Source: VRUE01 sp963718755 (GTDB lineage Bacteria; Actinomycetota; Thermoleophilia; Solirubrobacterales; 70-9). From it: a stretch of DNA of 64,000 bases. A model generated the notes under the pieces. The model did no database searches. It saw only the letters and a list, made by a program, of their open reading frames with translations, and had not been told where the DNA came from. A program made the translations under genes and the position numbers. This document shows, one piece after another, positions 39,311-48,445 of this stretch (its first letter is position 1; every line of letters begins with the position of its first letter). Location of the stretch: positions 2,046,001-2,110,000 of the forward strand of contig OY970376.1 of assembly GCA_963718755.1 (NCBI GenBank), in the 5' to 3' direction.

Positions 39311-40579
39311 ATGGATTTCGCACTGAACGAGGAGCAGCAGGAGTTCAAGGATCGAGCCCGAGCGTTCGCCCGCGACGTGATCCGCCCCGCCGCACGCAAG
39401 CACGACGAAGAGGAGAGCGTTCCCTGGGAGGTCATCAAGGAGGCGCGGAAGCAGGGCTTTGGCGGTCTCGAGGCGATCCAGCGCTCCGCTGCCGACTCCG
39501 AGGGGCAGATGCAGGTGATCTCCGCCGAAGAGTTCCACTGGGGCTGCGCCGGCATCGCGCTGGCGATCTCCGGGTCCGGACTCGCCGCCGCCGGAATCGC
39601 CTCCTCCGGCACGCCCGAGCAGATCGCTCAGTGGGTCCCCGAGTGCTTCGGCTCTGGCGATGAGATCAAACTCGGCGCTTATGCCGTCACCGAGCCGCAG
39701 GCCGGCTCCGACGTCAAGAGCCTGAAGACGACCGCCAAGCGCGACGGCGACGAGTGGGTTCTCAACGGCACCAAGGTCTTCATCACCAACGGTGGTATCG
39801 CCGACGTCCACGTCGTCGTCGCCACCGTCGACCCCAGCCTCGGTACGCGCGGCCAGGCCTCCTTCGTGATCGGCAAGGACACGCCCGGGCTCAGCCAGGG
39901 CAAAAAGGAGTCGAAGCTCGGCATCCGGGCCTCGCACACGGCCGAGATCGTGCTCGAGGACTGCCGCATCCCGGTCGAGAACCTGCTCGGTGGCGAGGAA
40001 AAGCTGGAGAAGAAGCTGCAGCGCGGCCGCGAAGGAAAGAAATCGCGCGGCGCCGATGCCCTGGCGACCTTCGAGATCACGCGGCCGCTGGTCGGCGCCT
40101 CGGCGCTCGGCATTGCCCAGGCCGCCTACGAGTTCACGCTCGAGTACCTCGACGGCCGCTCCGAAGGCGGCACGCCGTTGCTGCAGACTCAGCGCATCCA
40201 GCAGACCCTCGCCGACGTGGCGACCGAGATCGAAGCGGCGCGCCTGCTGGTGCAGCGAGCCGCCTGGATGGGCCGCAACGGCATCCCGATGCGCGGCGGC
40301 CAGGGCTCGATGTCGAAGCTCAAGGCCGGCGACGTGACGATGTGGGCGACGACCACCCTGATGGATCTAATTGGGCCAGCCGCCTGGAGCCCGGATCTCC
40401 CGCTGGAGAAGTTCTTCCGCGATGCAAAGATCTACCAGCTGTTCGAGGGCACGGCCGAGATCCAGCGCATGGTCATCTCGCGCATGCAGGCACGGGAATA
40501 TGCGGAGCGCCTGGGTTATGCGGCGGAAGTTGTTGCTGAGGCGGAGAAGTCCGCGCAGAAGGAGCCCGTCGCGGCGTAG
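39311..40579 (+). CDS. Acyl-CoA dehydrogenase (third)
   Basis: A 422-aa complete acyl-CoA dehydrogenase: MDFALNEEQQEFKDRARAFA, the flavin/substrate block GAYAVTEPQAGSDVKSLKTT, WVLNGTKVFITNGGIADVHV, and the C-terminal FFRDAKIYQLFEGTAEIQRM motif. Unlike the pair at 31.7-34 kb it looks like a standard homotetrameric enzyme; a short Lys/Arg/Glu-rich insert (KLEKKLQRGREGKKSRG) is unusual. It is preceded by the palindromic operator also found before the thiolase gene. The stop codon lies inside the left arm of a long hairpin (40574-40680). Confidence 0.93.
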   Translation: MDFALNEEQQEFKDRARAFARDVIRPAARKHDEEESVPWEVIKEARKQGFGGLEAIQRSAADSEGQMQVISAEEFHWGCAGIALAISGSGLAAAGIASSGTPEQIAQWVPECFGSGDEIKLGAYAVTEPQAGSDVKSLKTTAKRDGDEWVLNGTKVFITNGGIADVHVVVATVDPSLGTRGQASFVIGKDTPGLSQGKKESKLGIRASHTAEIVLEDCRIPVENLLGGEEKLEKKLQRGREGKKSRGADALATFEITRPLVGASALGIAQAAYEFTLEYLDGRSEGGTPLLQTQRIQQTLADVATEIEAARLLVQRAAWMGRNGIPMRGGQGSMSKLKAGDVTMWATTTLMDLIGPAAWSPDLPLEKFFRDAKIYQLFEGTAEIQRMVISRMQAREYAERLGYAAEVVAEAEKSAQKEPVAA

Positions 40580-40680
40580 GGGACGGGGGTCCCCCTCCGC
40601 GAACCCGCATAGGAGCGGCCTTCAGGGTTCTTACCGGGGAGGGCTCCAATGTTCCCGGAGGGGGACCCCCGTCCCTACGC
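40574..40680. repeat. Long inverted repeat overlapping the acyl-CoA dehydrogenase stop codon
   Basis: Left arm 40574-40599 and right arm 40656-40680 pair over about 25 nt with one bulged G (core GGACGGGGGTCCCCCTCCG). A smaller pair, GAACCC (40601-40606) and GGGTTC (40625-40630), sits in the loop. The last coding bases and the TAG stop are part of the left arm. There is no T-run. Confidence 0.88.
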
Positions 40681-40745
40681 AAGCGGAGTTGCAGCTTCTA
40701 GGCGTCGCTGCCTGACGACGATTCGGGGCCGCTAGCCTCTCCGCG

Positions 40746-41930
40746 ATGCGGAAGACTCGCTTGGCCTCGGTGGCGATTGCCGTCGCCGTGGCGGCGCTCA
40801 CGATGCTGCTTGCAGCTGGTGGTGCCGCCTCAGCCGAGGACATATATGAGAAGCAGGAAGAGAAGGAAGCGAAGCTCTCTGAGGTTCGTGAGCGCAAGGG
40901 CGTCCTTACTACGACGATCTCGCGTTATCGCGATCGGATCGAACGGCTTACCGACGAGGTGGCGGCGCTTCGGGCGCAGGAGGCTGAGGTGCGCGGGAGG
41001 CTGGTGGCTAAAGAAGCTGAGCTCGACCAGGCTGTGGCTGAGCTCGAGGTTGGCAAGAAACACCTTGCGGTCGTCAAAGCCCGGTTGAAGCGAGCGCTGG
41101 TGGCGCTGCGGGAGCGGTTGGTGGCGATCTATGAGAGCGGCACCCCAGACCTCCTCAATGTGCTGATCGAGGCCGGCGGCTATGACGAGCTGGTCAACCG
41201 CACCGAGTACCTGAACCGCATCAACGGGCTCGACGAAGCGGTCGTCACCAGGGTCCGCGACCTGCGCGATCAGATCAAGCGCACCGTCGCCCGCCTGCGC
41301 TCGGCGAAGAACCGAATCGAAACGGCCCGCGACGCGATCGCCGCCGAAGAGCAGGCACTGGCCGGCGCCCGCTCCGCTGTCCAGAGTCGCCAGGCGGACC
41401 TGGTTGCCGTGCGCCGTGAACGCGAGGAGGCGCTGGAAACGATCAGCGACCACGAGCACGAGATCGAGGGCAACCTCGCCGCGATCCAGGCGGAAATCGC
41501 GGCGACGCTCAGCGCCAACGCTTCGGCACCGCTACCTGCTGGTCCGGTTCGCTACGGCTCGGGGTCGATGATTTGGCCGGTCGACGGCCCGGTCGTTTCT
41601 GGCTTCGGCTACCGCTGGGGGCGCATGCACGAGGGGATCGACATCGCGGCGCCGGCGGGAACGCCGATCCGCGCCGCCGACGCCGGCGCCGTCGTCCTGG
41701 TCCAGTCGGATGCGGAAAGTGGCGGCTACGGCAACTTCACCTGCCTCGACCATGGTGGCGGGCTGCAGACCTGTTACGCCCACCAGTCTTCCTTCGTGGT
41801 GACTTCCGGCAGCGTCTCCCAGGGAGACGTCATCGGCTACGTCGGTTGCACCGGCCACTGCTACGGCGATCACCTCCACTTCGAGGTGCGGATCAGCGGC
41901 GCGCCGACCGATCCGCTGGGCTACCTCTAG
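40746..41930 (+). CDS. Secreted M23-family murein endopeptidase with coiled coil (EnvC/NlpD-like)
   Basis: A 394-aa exported protein. A signal peptide (MRKTRLASVAIAVAVAALTM, cleavage after GGAASA) leads to a long coiled coil (about 35-250, e.g. RDRIERLTDEVAALRAQEAE) and a C-terminal LytM/M23 domain. The zinc ligands are visible in GRMHEGIDIAAP and GDHLHFEVRI, with CYAHQSSF between. M23 enzymes cut peptidoglycan cross-bridges; coiled-coil versions often act in daughter-cell separation, sometimes as activators. Here the His ligands are kept, so it may be catalytic. It is followed by a membrane-anchored low-complexity protein. Confidence 0.9.
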   Translation: MRKTRLASVAIAVAVAALTMLLAAGGAASAEDIYEKQEEKEAKLSEVRERKGVLTTTISRYRDRIERLTDEVAALRAQEAEVRGRLVAKEAELDQAVAELEVGKKHLAVVKARLKRALVALRERLVAIYESGTPDLLNVLIEAGGYDELVNRTEYLNRINGLDEAVVTRVRDLRDQIKRTVARLRSAKNRIETARDAIAAEEQALAGARSAVQSRQADLVAVRREREEALETISDHEHEIEGNLAAIQAEIAATLSANASAPLPAGPVRYGSGSMIWPVDGPVVSGFGYRWGRMHEGIDIAAPAGTPIRAADAGAVVLVQSDAESGGYGNFTCLDHGGGLQTCYAHQSSFVVTSGSVSQGDVIGYVGCTGHCYGDHLHFEVRISGAPTDPLGYL

Positions 41931-42046
41931 CTTCTCCCCGGCCGGCTCAGGCACGGCCCTACTCAAAATCGCTCAAAAATCCAATTAGTTGGTATGGATT
42001 GCCGCTTTGCTCCTGCAACCCTGGGGTAGCAAGCGAACGGAGCGAG

Positions 42047-42769
42047 ATGGCACGCCAGGCGCGCAACTACTTTGCAGGAGCGGTATCCGGCACGGCCCTG
42101 ATCGGCCTGGCGATCGTCGCCTTCGTGATGCTCGTCTCACTGCAGACGCTACGCGACTGGCCCCTGGCCGACATCACTGGTGGCGACGACTCGAGCGACA
42201 GCGGCGCCGTTGCCCCCGGGCAATCGGCTGCCGGGGGCGATGGCGCTGCGGGGGCGGCGGCTGCGCCAGGCGATGCTGCCGGCAATGCAGGTTCGGGCGG
42301 CAGTAGAGCCGCGGGCGCGCAAGGTGGCGGGGTCGGTGCCGGCAGTGGAGCATCCACGCCGGCAGCCGGAGCCCCCGTTGCGAGCAATCCCAACTCCACC
42401 AGTCCTGGATCTACGCCGACGGTGCCCGCCGACGCTGGTGGCTCCTCACCCGCGGGCACGCCGGGGAACGCCGATGCGAGCGGTGGCTCGGGCGGCGGTG
42501 GCGGCTTGCCTAATCCGGTGAACCCCGGCGGGGGCGGCGGTAGCAGCGGCCAGTCGGTCTCGGGCACCGTCACCAACACGGTCAACGACACCGTTTCCGG
42601 TGTCGACGGCGCGACTGGCGGGGCGCTCGGCAGCAGCGGCGTCACCAAAGTCACCGAAAGCGTCGTCGAAGGTGTTGCCGGGCCTGAATCGACGGTGGGG
42701 CAGACGGTCGACAAAACCGTCGAAAAAGTCCAGGAAACGGTCGGCGGCTTGCTCGGAGGCAATCGCTAG
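42047..42769 (+). CDS. Membrane-anchored Gly/Ser/Ala/Pro-rich low-complexity protein
   Basis: A 240-aa protein. An N-terminal membrane anchor (YFAGAVSGTALIGLAIVAFV) is followed by about 130 residues of Gly, Ala, Ser, Pro and Thr with almost no charge, and a C-terminal part with repeats like VSGTVTNTVNDTVSGVDGAT and VDKTVEKVQETVGGL. The tail repeats recall secreted adhesin-like or alanine-rich wall proteins. No catalytic motif is visible. ATG 42047 is taken as start since residues upstream in frame are not protein-like. The function is unknown. Confidence 0.7.
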   Translation: MARQARNYFAGAVSGTALIGLAIVAFVMLVSLQTLRDWPLADITGGDDSSDSGAVAPGQSAAGGDGAAGAAAAPGDAAGNAGSGGSRAAGAQGGGVGAGSGASTPAAGAPVASNPNSTSPGSTPTVPADAGGSSPAGTPGNADASGGSGGGGGLPNPVNPGGGGGSSGQSVSGTVTNTVNDTVSGVDGATGGALGSSGVTKVTESVVEGVAGPESTVGQTVDKTVEKVQETVGGLLGGNR

Positions 42770-42827
42770 TCCCTCTTGGGCCGGACCCGAGCGCTGGACG
42801 CGCTCCTAACCGTCACAATGCCGTCCC

Positions 42828-44138
42828 ATGCCCGAGCGCGGACAGGCAGGTGCGGTCGTAGACCCGATCGCGGGATCGCCGGTCTACCCGGTCGGCAGCC
42901 GCGTGAACGAGCGCGGCCACCTCGAGATCGCCGGCTGTGACGTAGTCGAGCTCGCCGCCGAGTTCGGTACCCCTGCCTACGTCTACGCGGAGGAGGAGAT
43001 GCGCTCGCGCGCCCGCGCCTACCGCGAGGCGTTCGAGAGCCGCAACCAGGACTTCGAGGTCCTCTTCGCCAGTAAGGCCTTTCCCTGCACCGCCGCTTAC
43101 CGGCTCTTCGCCGAGGAGGGGCTCTCGGTGGACGTCGCTTCCGGCGGCGAGCTGCACATCGCCCTGCGCGCCGGCTTCGACCCGGCGCGCATCCACATGC
43201 ACGGCAACAACAAGAGCGACGAGGAGATCCTCTTTGCCGCCCGCTCCGGGGTCGGTCACCTGATCCTCGACTCCTTCGACGAGATCGAGCGCTGCGAGCG
43301 CCTGCTCGACGAACGCCAGGACGTGCTGATCCGGGTGACGCCGGGGATCAAGCCCTCGACTCACGATTTCATCACCACCGGCCAGCTCGATTCGAAGTTC
43401 GGCTTCGGCTTCGAGGACGGATTGGCGGCGCGCGCGATCGAGCGGGTGCTCGCCTCCGACGTGCTCAACCTGGTCGGGCTGCACGCCCACATCGGCTCGC
43501 AGATCTTCGAGCTGGAGCCCTACACGCTGGCGATCCGCGCGCTCGGCGAGCTTGCCGGCGATTGGTGCCGCCTGGTCAACGTCGGCGGCGGTCTCGGCAT
43601 CGCCTACACCGCCGGGGACGAGCCTCCGTCGATCGACGCCTATGTCGACGTCAAGGTCCGCGGCGTTGCCGAGGTCTTCGGCGAGGGCGTTCGGATCCTG
43701 ATCGAGCCGGGGCGCTCGCTGGTCGGCAACGCCGGCGTCACCGCCTACCGGGTCGGCACGGTCAAGGAGATCCCCGGCGTTCGCACCTACGTCGCCGTCG
43801 ACGGCGGCATGTCGGACAACATGCGGCCGATGCTCTACGGCTCGCGCTACGAGGCGCTGATCGCCGACCGCGCCGGCGCCGTCCCCGAGAGCGCTGCGAC
43901 TATCGCCGGCATGCACTGCGAGTCGGGCGACGTGATCGTGCGCGATGCACTGCTCGCCGAGCCCGCGGTCGGCGACGTCCTCGTCACCCCGGCGACCGGG
44001 GCCTACGGCCACGCGATGGCGAGCAACTACAACGGCGTCACCCGTCCCCCGGTGGTCTTCTGCCGCGACGGCCAGGCGCGGGTCGTCGTTCGCCGCGAGA
44101 CCTACGAGGACCTAACCGCACGCGACGTCGATGGCTGA
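42828..44138 (+). CDS. lysA: Diaminopimelate decarboxylase
   Basis: LysA removes CO2 from meso-diaminopimelate to give L-lysine. The 436-aa protein has the fold-type III PLP pattern: pyridoxal lysine K83 in LFASKAFPC, HGNNKSDEE, the glycine motif VNVGGGLGIAYTAGD, EPGRSLVGNAGV and the catalytic block AGMHCESGDV plus NYNGVTRPP at the C-terminus. It overlaps hom by eight bases and heads the lysA-hom-thrC-thrB operon, the aspartate-family amino acid pathway. Confidence 0.96.
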   Translation: MPERGQAGAVVDPIAGSPVYPVGSRVNERGHLEIAGCDVVELAAEFGTPAYVYAEEEMRSRARAYREAFESRNQDFEVLFASKAFPCTAAYRLFAEEGLSVDVASGGELHIALRAGFDPARIHMHGNNKSDEEILFAARSGVGHLILDSFDEIERCERLLDERQDVLIRVTPGIKPSTHDFITTGQLDSKFGFGFEDGLAARAIERVLASDVLNLVGLHAHIGSQIFELEPYTLAIRALGELAGDWCRLVNVGGGLGIAYTAGDEPPSIDAYVDVKVRGVAEVFGEGVRILIEPGRSLVGNAGVTAYRVGTVKEIPGVRTYVAVDGGMSDNMRPMLYGSRYEALIADRAGAVPESAATIAGMHCESGDVIVRDALLAEPAVGDVLVTPATGAYGHAMASNYNGVTRPPVVFCRDGQARVVVRRETYEDLTARDVDG

Positions 44139-45354
44139 TCCAGTCCGCATCGGGCTGCTCGGGCGCGGCACGGTCGGCGGTGCCTTTGCCGGCCTGCTCG
44201 ACGAGCGCTCCGACGCAGTCGAGGCGGCGACCGGGCGGCGGCCAGAGCTGGCGGGAACGCTGACCCGCGGCGAGGGCGACTTCGGCGAGATCCTCGAGCG
44301 CTCCGACGTTGTCGTCGAGCTGATCGGCGGCACCGAGCCGGCGCGCGAGTACGTGCTCGCCGCCCTGCGGGCCGGCAAGCCTGTCGTCACCGCCAACAAG
44401 CAGCTCCTCGCCCAGCACGGCGAGGAGCTCTTCGAGGCCGCCCGCGAGGCCGGCGTCCAGCTCCGCTTCGAGGCTGCCGTCGCCGGGGTGATCCCGATCG
44501 TGCGCACGATCCAGGAGAGCTTCGGCGTCACCGAGATCGACAAGGTCTTCGGCATCGTCAACGGCACCACCAACTTCATCCTCAGTGAGATGGCCGCCAG
44601 CGGCGCCTCGTACGAGCAGGTGCTTGCCCGGGCGCAGGAGCTGGGCTACGCCGAGGCCGACCCGAGCGACGACGTCAACGGAGCCGACGCGGCGGCGAAG
44701 ATGGCGATCCTCGCCCGCCTCGCCTTCCACACCGTGGTCACCCTCGATCAGGTCGCCTACGAGGGGATCGAGCAGATCGCCCCCGACGACCTCGCCTACG
44801 CCAAGGAGCTCGACCTCTCGCTGAAGCTGCTTGGCGTCGCCGAGCGCCGCGACGGTGGGATCAGCGTCCGCGTCTTCCCCTGCTTTCTCTACAGCGGCCA
44901 CCCGCTGGCGCCGATCGGCGGACCCTTCAACGCGGTGATGGTCGAGGCGCCGGCGATCACCGAGGTGACGATGTCGGGGCCGGGCGCCGGCGGCATCGAG
45001 ACCGCCTCGGCCGTGCTCGGCGATGTCGTCTCGATCCTCTCCGGCGAGGCGCCCGTGCACGAGGCGCGCGAGGAGCTGCCGTTGGTCGCCGACGTCACCT
45101 CGTCCTTCTACCTGCACCTCGAGGTCGCCGACGAGCCCGGCGTGCTCGCCCGCATCGCCCAGGTGCTGGGCGAGAACGAGATCTCGGTGAAGAGCGTCGT
45201 GCAGCGCGGGATCGGCGACGATGCACGCTTGGTGATGGTCGTCCACGAGTGCCTGGAGTCGCGTTTCGCGGCGGCGGTCGGGGAGATCGGCGGGCTAGCG
45301 GACATCCGTTCCACTCCACGTTTCATCCGGGTGATCGAGGAGGAGTTCGTTTGA
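44131..45354 (+). CDS. hom: Homoserine dehydrogenase with C-terminal ACT domain
   Basis: A 407-aa enzyme that reduces aspartate semialdehyde to homoserine. The dinucleotide loop is GLLGRGTVGGAFAGLL; VVTANKQLLAQHGEEL, VFGIVNGTTNFILSEM, GYAEADPSDDVNGADAAAK and KLAFHTV-like DQVAYEGIEQI follow in the family order. Residues about 325-400 form an ACT domain (LHLEVADEPGVLARIAQVLG), which usually binds threonine for feedback inhibition. It overlaps lysA by eight bases, and thrC starts in its stop codon. Confidence 0.96.
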   Translation: MADPVRIGLLGRGTVGGAFAGLLDERSDAVEAATGRRPELAGTLTRGEGDFGEILERSDVVVELIGGTEPAREYVLAALRAGKPVVTANKQLLAQHGEELFEAAREAGVQLRFEAAVAGVIPIVRTIQESFGVTEIDKVFGIVNGTTNFILSEMAASGASYEQVLARAQELGYAEADPSDDVNGADAAAKMAILARLAFHTVVTLDQVAYEGIEQIAPDDLAYAKELDLSLKLLGVAERRDGGISVRVFPCFLYSGHPLAPIGGPFNAVMVEAPAITEVTMSGPGAGGIETASAVLGDVVSILSGEAPVHEAREELPLVADVTSSFYLHLEVADEPGVLARIAQVLGENEISVKSVVQRGIGDDARLVMVVHECLESRFAAAVGEIGGLADIRSTPRFIRVIEEEFV

Positions 45355-46388
45355 GCCCGGTCCCCCTGATCGAGCGATACAGGGACCGGTTGCCGTTGGA
45401 GGAGGGGGATCCGGTCGTCTCGCTCAACGAGGGTTCGACGCCGCTGATCGAGGCGGGGCGCCTCTCGGAGCGGTTGGGGGTCCGCACGTACCTGAAGTTC
45501 GAGGGGGCCAACCCGACCGGATCCTTCAAGGACCGGGGGATGACCGTCGCCGTCTCACGGGCCAAGGGAAGGGGGGCGGAGGCGGTGATCTGCGCCTCGA
45601 CCGGCAACACGGCGGCCAGCGCCGCTGCCTACGCCGCAAGGGCCGGGATGCGCGGGGCCGTGATCGTGCCGGAGGGCAAGATCGCGATCGGCAAGCTGGC
45701 ACAGGCGCTGATGCACGGCGCCCGCGTGGTCGCCCTGCAGGGCAACTTCGACGAGGCGCTGCAGATCGTCCGCGCACTGGCCGACAAGCACCCGATCGAG
45801 CTGGTCAACTCGGTCAACCCCTTCCGCATCGAGGGACAGAAGACGGCGGCGTTCGAGGTGATCGAGGAGCTGGGCGAAGCACCGGGGGCGCTGGCGATCC
45901 CGGTCGGCAACGCCGGCAACGTGACCGCCTACTGGCGCGGCTTCGAAGAGGCCGGCGCGGCGCCCATCGTCTACGGCTTCCAGGCCGAGGGCGCAGCCCC
46001 GCTGGTCGGCGGCGCCCCGGTTTCGGATCCCGAGACGGTCGCCTCGGCGATCCGGATCGGCAACCCGGCCCGCTGGGAGGAGGCGATGGCCGCCTTCACC
46101 GCCTCGCGCGGCCGCGTCGCGGCGGTCTCCGACGAGCAGATCCTCGACGCCTACCGCTGGCTGGCCGCCAGCGAGGGGGTCTTCTGCGAGCCGGCCTCCG
46201 CAGCGTCGGTCGCCGGCCTCCTTGCCCATGGCCTGCCGGTCGTCGAGGGTGCCGCGCCGCCGGAGTCGGTCGTCTGCGTGCTCACCGGCCACGGTCTCAA
46301 GGATCCCGACACGGCGCTCTCCAAAGCCCCGGCTGTGATCAACTGCGAGAACGACCTCAGTGCGGTCGAGCGCGCGGTGTTCTCATGA
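45351..46388 (+). CDS. thrC: Threonine synthase
   Basis: ThrC converts O-phosphohomoserine to threonine with PLP. The 345-aa protein has NEGSTPLIEAGRLSERLGV, the Schiff-base lysine in GSFKDRGM (K60), CASTGNTAASAAAYAARAGM and VGNAGNVTAYWRGF. The size and motif set are those of the short actinobacterial class II form. The TTG start at 45351 overlaps the hom stop (TTGA), so the two are coupled. A 64-base spacer separates it from thrB. Confidence 0.95.
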   Translation: MSPVPLIERYRDRLPLEEGDPVVSLNEGSTPLIEAGRLSERLGVRTYLKFEGANPTGSFKDRGMTVAVSRAKGRGAEAVICASTGNTAASAAAYAARAGMRGAVIVPEGKIAIGKLAQALMHGARVVALQGNFDEALQIVRALADKHPIELVNSVNPFRIEGQKTAAFEVIEELGEAPGALAIPVGNAGNVTAYWRGFEEAGAAPIVYGFQAEGAAPLVGGAPVSDPETVASAIRIGNPARWEEAMAAFTASRGRVAAVSDEQILDAYRWLAASEGVFCEPASAASVAGLLAHGLPVVEGAAPPESVVCVLTGHGLKDPDTALSKAPAVINCENDLSAVERAVFS

Positions 46389-46452
46389 GCGCGGAGCGAA
46401 GGAGCATGCATCTCTGGTTCTTTGCGACTGAGCGAAGCGCGAGGGATTTGCG

Positions 46453-47340
46453 ATGACGGCGCGCCGCCGACTCGTCCGCGTTCCCGCCTCCTCGGCCAAC
46501 CTCGGGCCGGGCTACGACGTGATGGCGGCGGCGCTTGACCTGTACCTGGAGCTGGAGGTGGAAGAGTCCGGTGAGTACTCGTTCGACCCGGCCGGACTCG
46601 ACGTCCCGACCGGCCGCGAGAACCTGATCGTGCGGGCCTTCGAGACCCTGCACTCCGCCGACGGGATCGCCTTCCGACTGAGAGAGACGATTCCCCTGGG
46701 GCGTGGTCTTGGCTCGAGCGCAGCGGCGATCGTCGCCGGCTTGGTGGCAGCCGATCACCTCTACGAGCTGGCGCTTAGCCAGGAGGAGTTCCTGGCGCGG
46801 GCAACCGAGCTGGAGGGTCATCCCGACAACGTCGCCGCGGCGATCTTCGGCGGCTTCGTCATCTGCGACCCGATTCCCGAGGGCGGCACACCCGATTGCT
46901 CGCGCTTCCCGCCCCCCGACGGGCTCGAGGGGATCCTCGTCGTCCCCAGCGCGGAGGAGGTCCCCACCGAGCAGGCGCGCGAGGCGATTCCGGGGGAAAT
47001 TCCCCTCGGGGATGCATTGGGCAACATCTTCTCCGCCGCCAGGCTGACGCTCGGCCTCTACCGCGGCGACCTCGGCCTGATCGCCGCCAGCCTCAAGGAC
47101 AACATCCACCAGGGGCGCCGCCGCGACCTCTACCCCCGCTCGATGAAGCTGGTCGAAGACGCGGACGAGATCGGCGCCCTGGGGGCGACCATCTCCGGCG
47201 CCGGCCCGACCGTGCTCGTCTGGACGACGTGGCAGGACGCAGGCAAGGTTCACGAAGAGCTGCAGGGCCGCTGTGGAGATTGGGCCGAAGTCCGCCGCAT
47301 CCCCTTCAGCAGCCAGGGCGCCGACGTTCCAGAGCTCTAG
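46453..47340 (+). CDS. thrB: Homoserine kinase
   Basis: A 295-aa GHMP-family kinase that phosphorylates homoserine with ATP. Motif 1 is VRVPASSANLGPGYDVMAAA, the phosphate loop is IPLGRGLGSSAAAIVAGLVA, and the third motif GATISGAGPTVLVWT is near the C-terminus; EGHPDNVAAAIFGGFV is also conserved. It is separated from thrC by 64 bases but still lies in the same order as the pathway. With hom and thrC it completes threonine synthesis from aspartate semialdehyde. Confidence 0.96.
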   Translation: MTARRRLVRVPASSANLGPGYDVMAAALDLYLELEVEESGEYSFDPAGLDVPTGRENLIVRAFETLHSADGIAFRLRETIPLGRGLGSSAAAIVAGLVAADHLYELALSQEEFLARATELEGHPDNVAAAIFGGFVICDPIPEGGTPDCSRFPPPDGLEGILVVPSAEEVPTEQAREAIPGEIPLGDALGNIFSAARLTLGLYRGDLGLIAASLKDNIHQGRRRDLYPRSMKLVEDADEIGALGATISGAGPTVLVWTTWQDAGKVHEELQGRCGDWAEVRRIPFSSQGADVPEL

Positions 47341-47376
47341 CCGGCGAGCGGCCGAGTGCACCACTAACATCGCGGT

Positions 47377-48429
47377 GTGCCGGTCCGCAGCAGATGGGTC
47401 CTCGCCTTGGTCTTGCTGGTCGTGTTCACGGCCTTTCCGGCGACGGCTCACTCGACGCTCGTCTTCTCCCGCAACCCGCTGAACCCCAGCGTCTTCTCGG
47501 CGGCGGACGACGGCTCGGGGGCGCGGAAGCTGGCACCCGGCTCCAACCCACGGATCTCGCCGAGCGGCGCGATCGTCGCCTTCCTCCACCAGGGCAAAGG
47601 CCGCTCATCTCAGCCCGAACTGATGTTGGGGCCCGCCGACGGCAGCGCGCCGGTGAGCAGGCTGGCAAGCGGTTGGCGTGAAATATCCAGCTTCGCCTGG
47701 TCGCCCGACTCGGCCTCGATTGCCGCGGTGCTCGGCCCCGAACTCGGGCCCAAGCGCCTGGTCCTGATCGACGTGGTCAGCGGCGCCCAGCGGACGATCG
47801 CGCGCGGCTTCTTCTCCGGGGTCAGCTTCGCGCCGGAAGGTGGCCAGCTGGTCTACGGCAGGGCGGCGAGCGAAGCCTTCCCGCCGCGCACCGACGTCTA
47901 CCGCTACGACGTTCCCATCGGCCAGCCGCTTCGCGCGGCCGAACCGGTCCCGCTTACCAGCGACCAGCGCTCGCTGAGCCCGCTCTGGGGCCCGGACGGG
48001 AAGATCGTCTTCGTCAAGCAGCTCGGCGCCAAGCAGCGCCGCTACGGCCCCAAGAACGAGCTCTACCTGATGAACCCGGCCGGCAAGCAGGTACGGCGCC
48101 TGACCCACACGAAGGTCGGGCCGCTGCTGCTGGGGCTGTCCCCGACCGATTGGTCGGCCAACGGCAGGCGCCTGCTCGCCCAGTTCGGCGGCCAGGACAC
48201 GAGCTATGCCGTCACCGTCAATCCCCGCACCGGTGCCCAGCGCCCCCTGATCGAAGCGACCGAGCAGGGCTTCGCCGGCGCGGCGCTCTCCGCGAATGGC
48301 AAGCTCGTCCTCGGCGCCACCGGCGGCTTCGAACCGGGGCCTGACCACGACGTTGCGACCGTCCCCTACGGCGGTGGCAAGCCGAAAGTGCTCGCCAGGA
48401 ACGCTTTCGAACCCGACTGGAGTCGCTGA
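47377..48429 (+). CDS. Secreted PD40 / TolB-like propeller protein
   Basis: A 350-aa exported protein with a signal peptide (RWVLALVLLVVFTAFPATAH) and PD40-type blades: NPRISPSGAIVAFLHQG, SSFAWSPDSASIAAVLGP, GVSFAPEGGQLVYGRA, SPLWGPDGKIVFVKQLG, DWSANGRRLLAQFGG. It may bind a partner at the cell surface. It is unlike the PD40 protein at 12.8 kb in repeat consensus. GTG 47377 is the start, 36 bases after thrB. Confidence 0.8.
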   Translation: MPVRSRWVLALVLLVVFTAFPATAHSTLVFSRNPLNPSVFSAADDGSGARKLAPGSNPRISPSGAIVAFLHQGKGRSSQPELMLGPADGSAPVSRLASGWREISSFAWSPDSASIAAVLGPELGPKRLVLIDVVSGAQRTIARGFFSGVSFAPEGGQLVYGRAASEAFPPRTDVYRYDVPIGQPLRAAEPVPLTSDQRSLSPLWGPDGKIVFVKQLGAKQRRYGPKNELYLMNPAGKQVRRLTHTKVGPLLLGLSPTDWSANGRRLLAQFGGQDTSYAVTVNPRTGAQRPLIEATEQGFAGAALSANGKLVLGATGGFEPGPDHDVATVPYGGGKPKVLARNAFEPDWSR

Positions 48430-48445
48430 GCAAGGAGTCGACAAA

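Noticed and set aside
42180..42560. Gly/Ser/Ala-rich tract as a non-coding repeat
   Set aside because: Third-position GC and a single open frame with a membrane anchor at the N-terminus fit a real low-complexity linker.
46389..46452. Leader or attenuator between thrC and thrB
   Set aside because: The 64-base spacer has no stable hairpin, no T-run and no run of Thr or Ile codons, so no attenuation signal can be supported.
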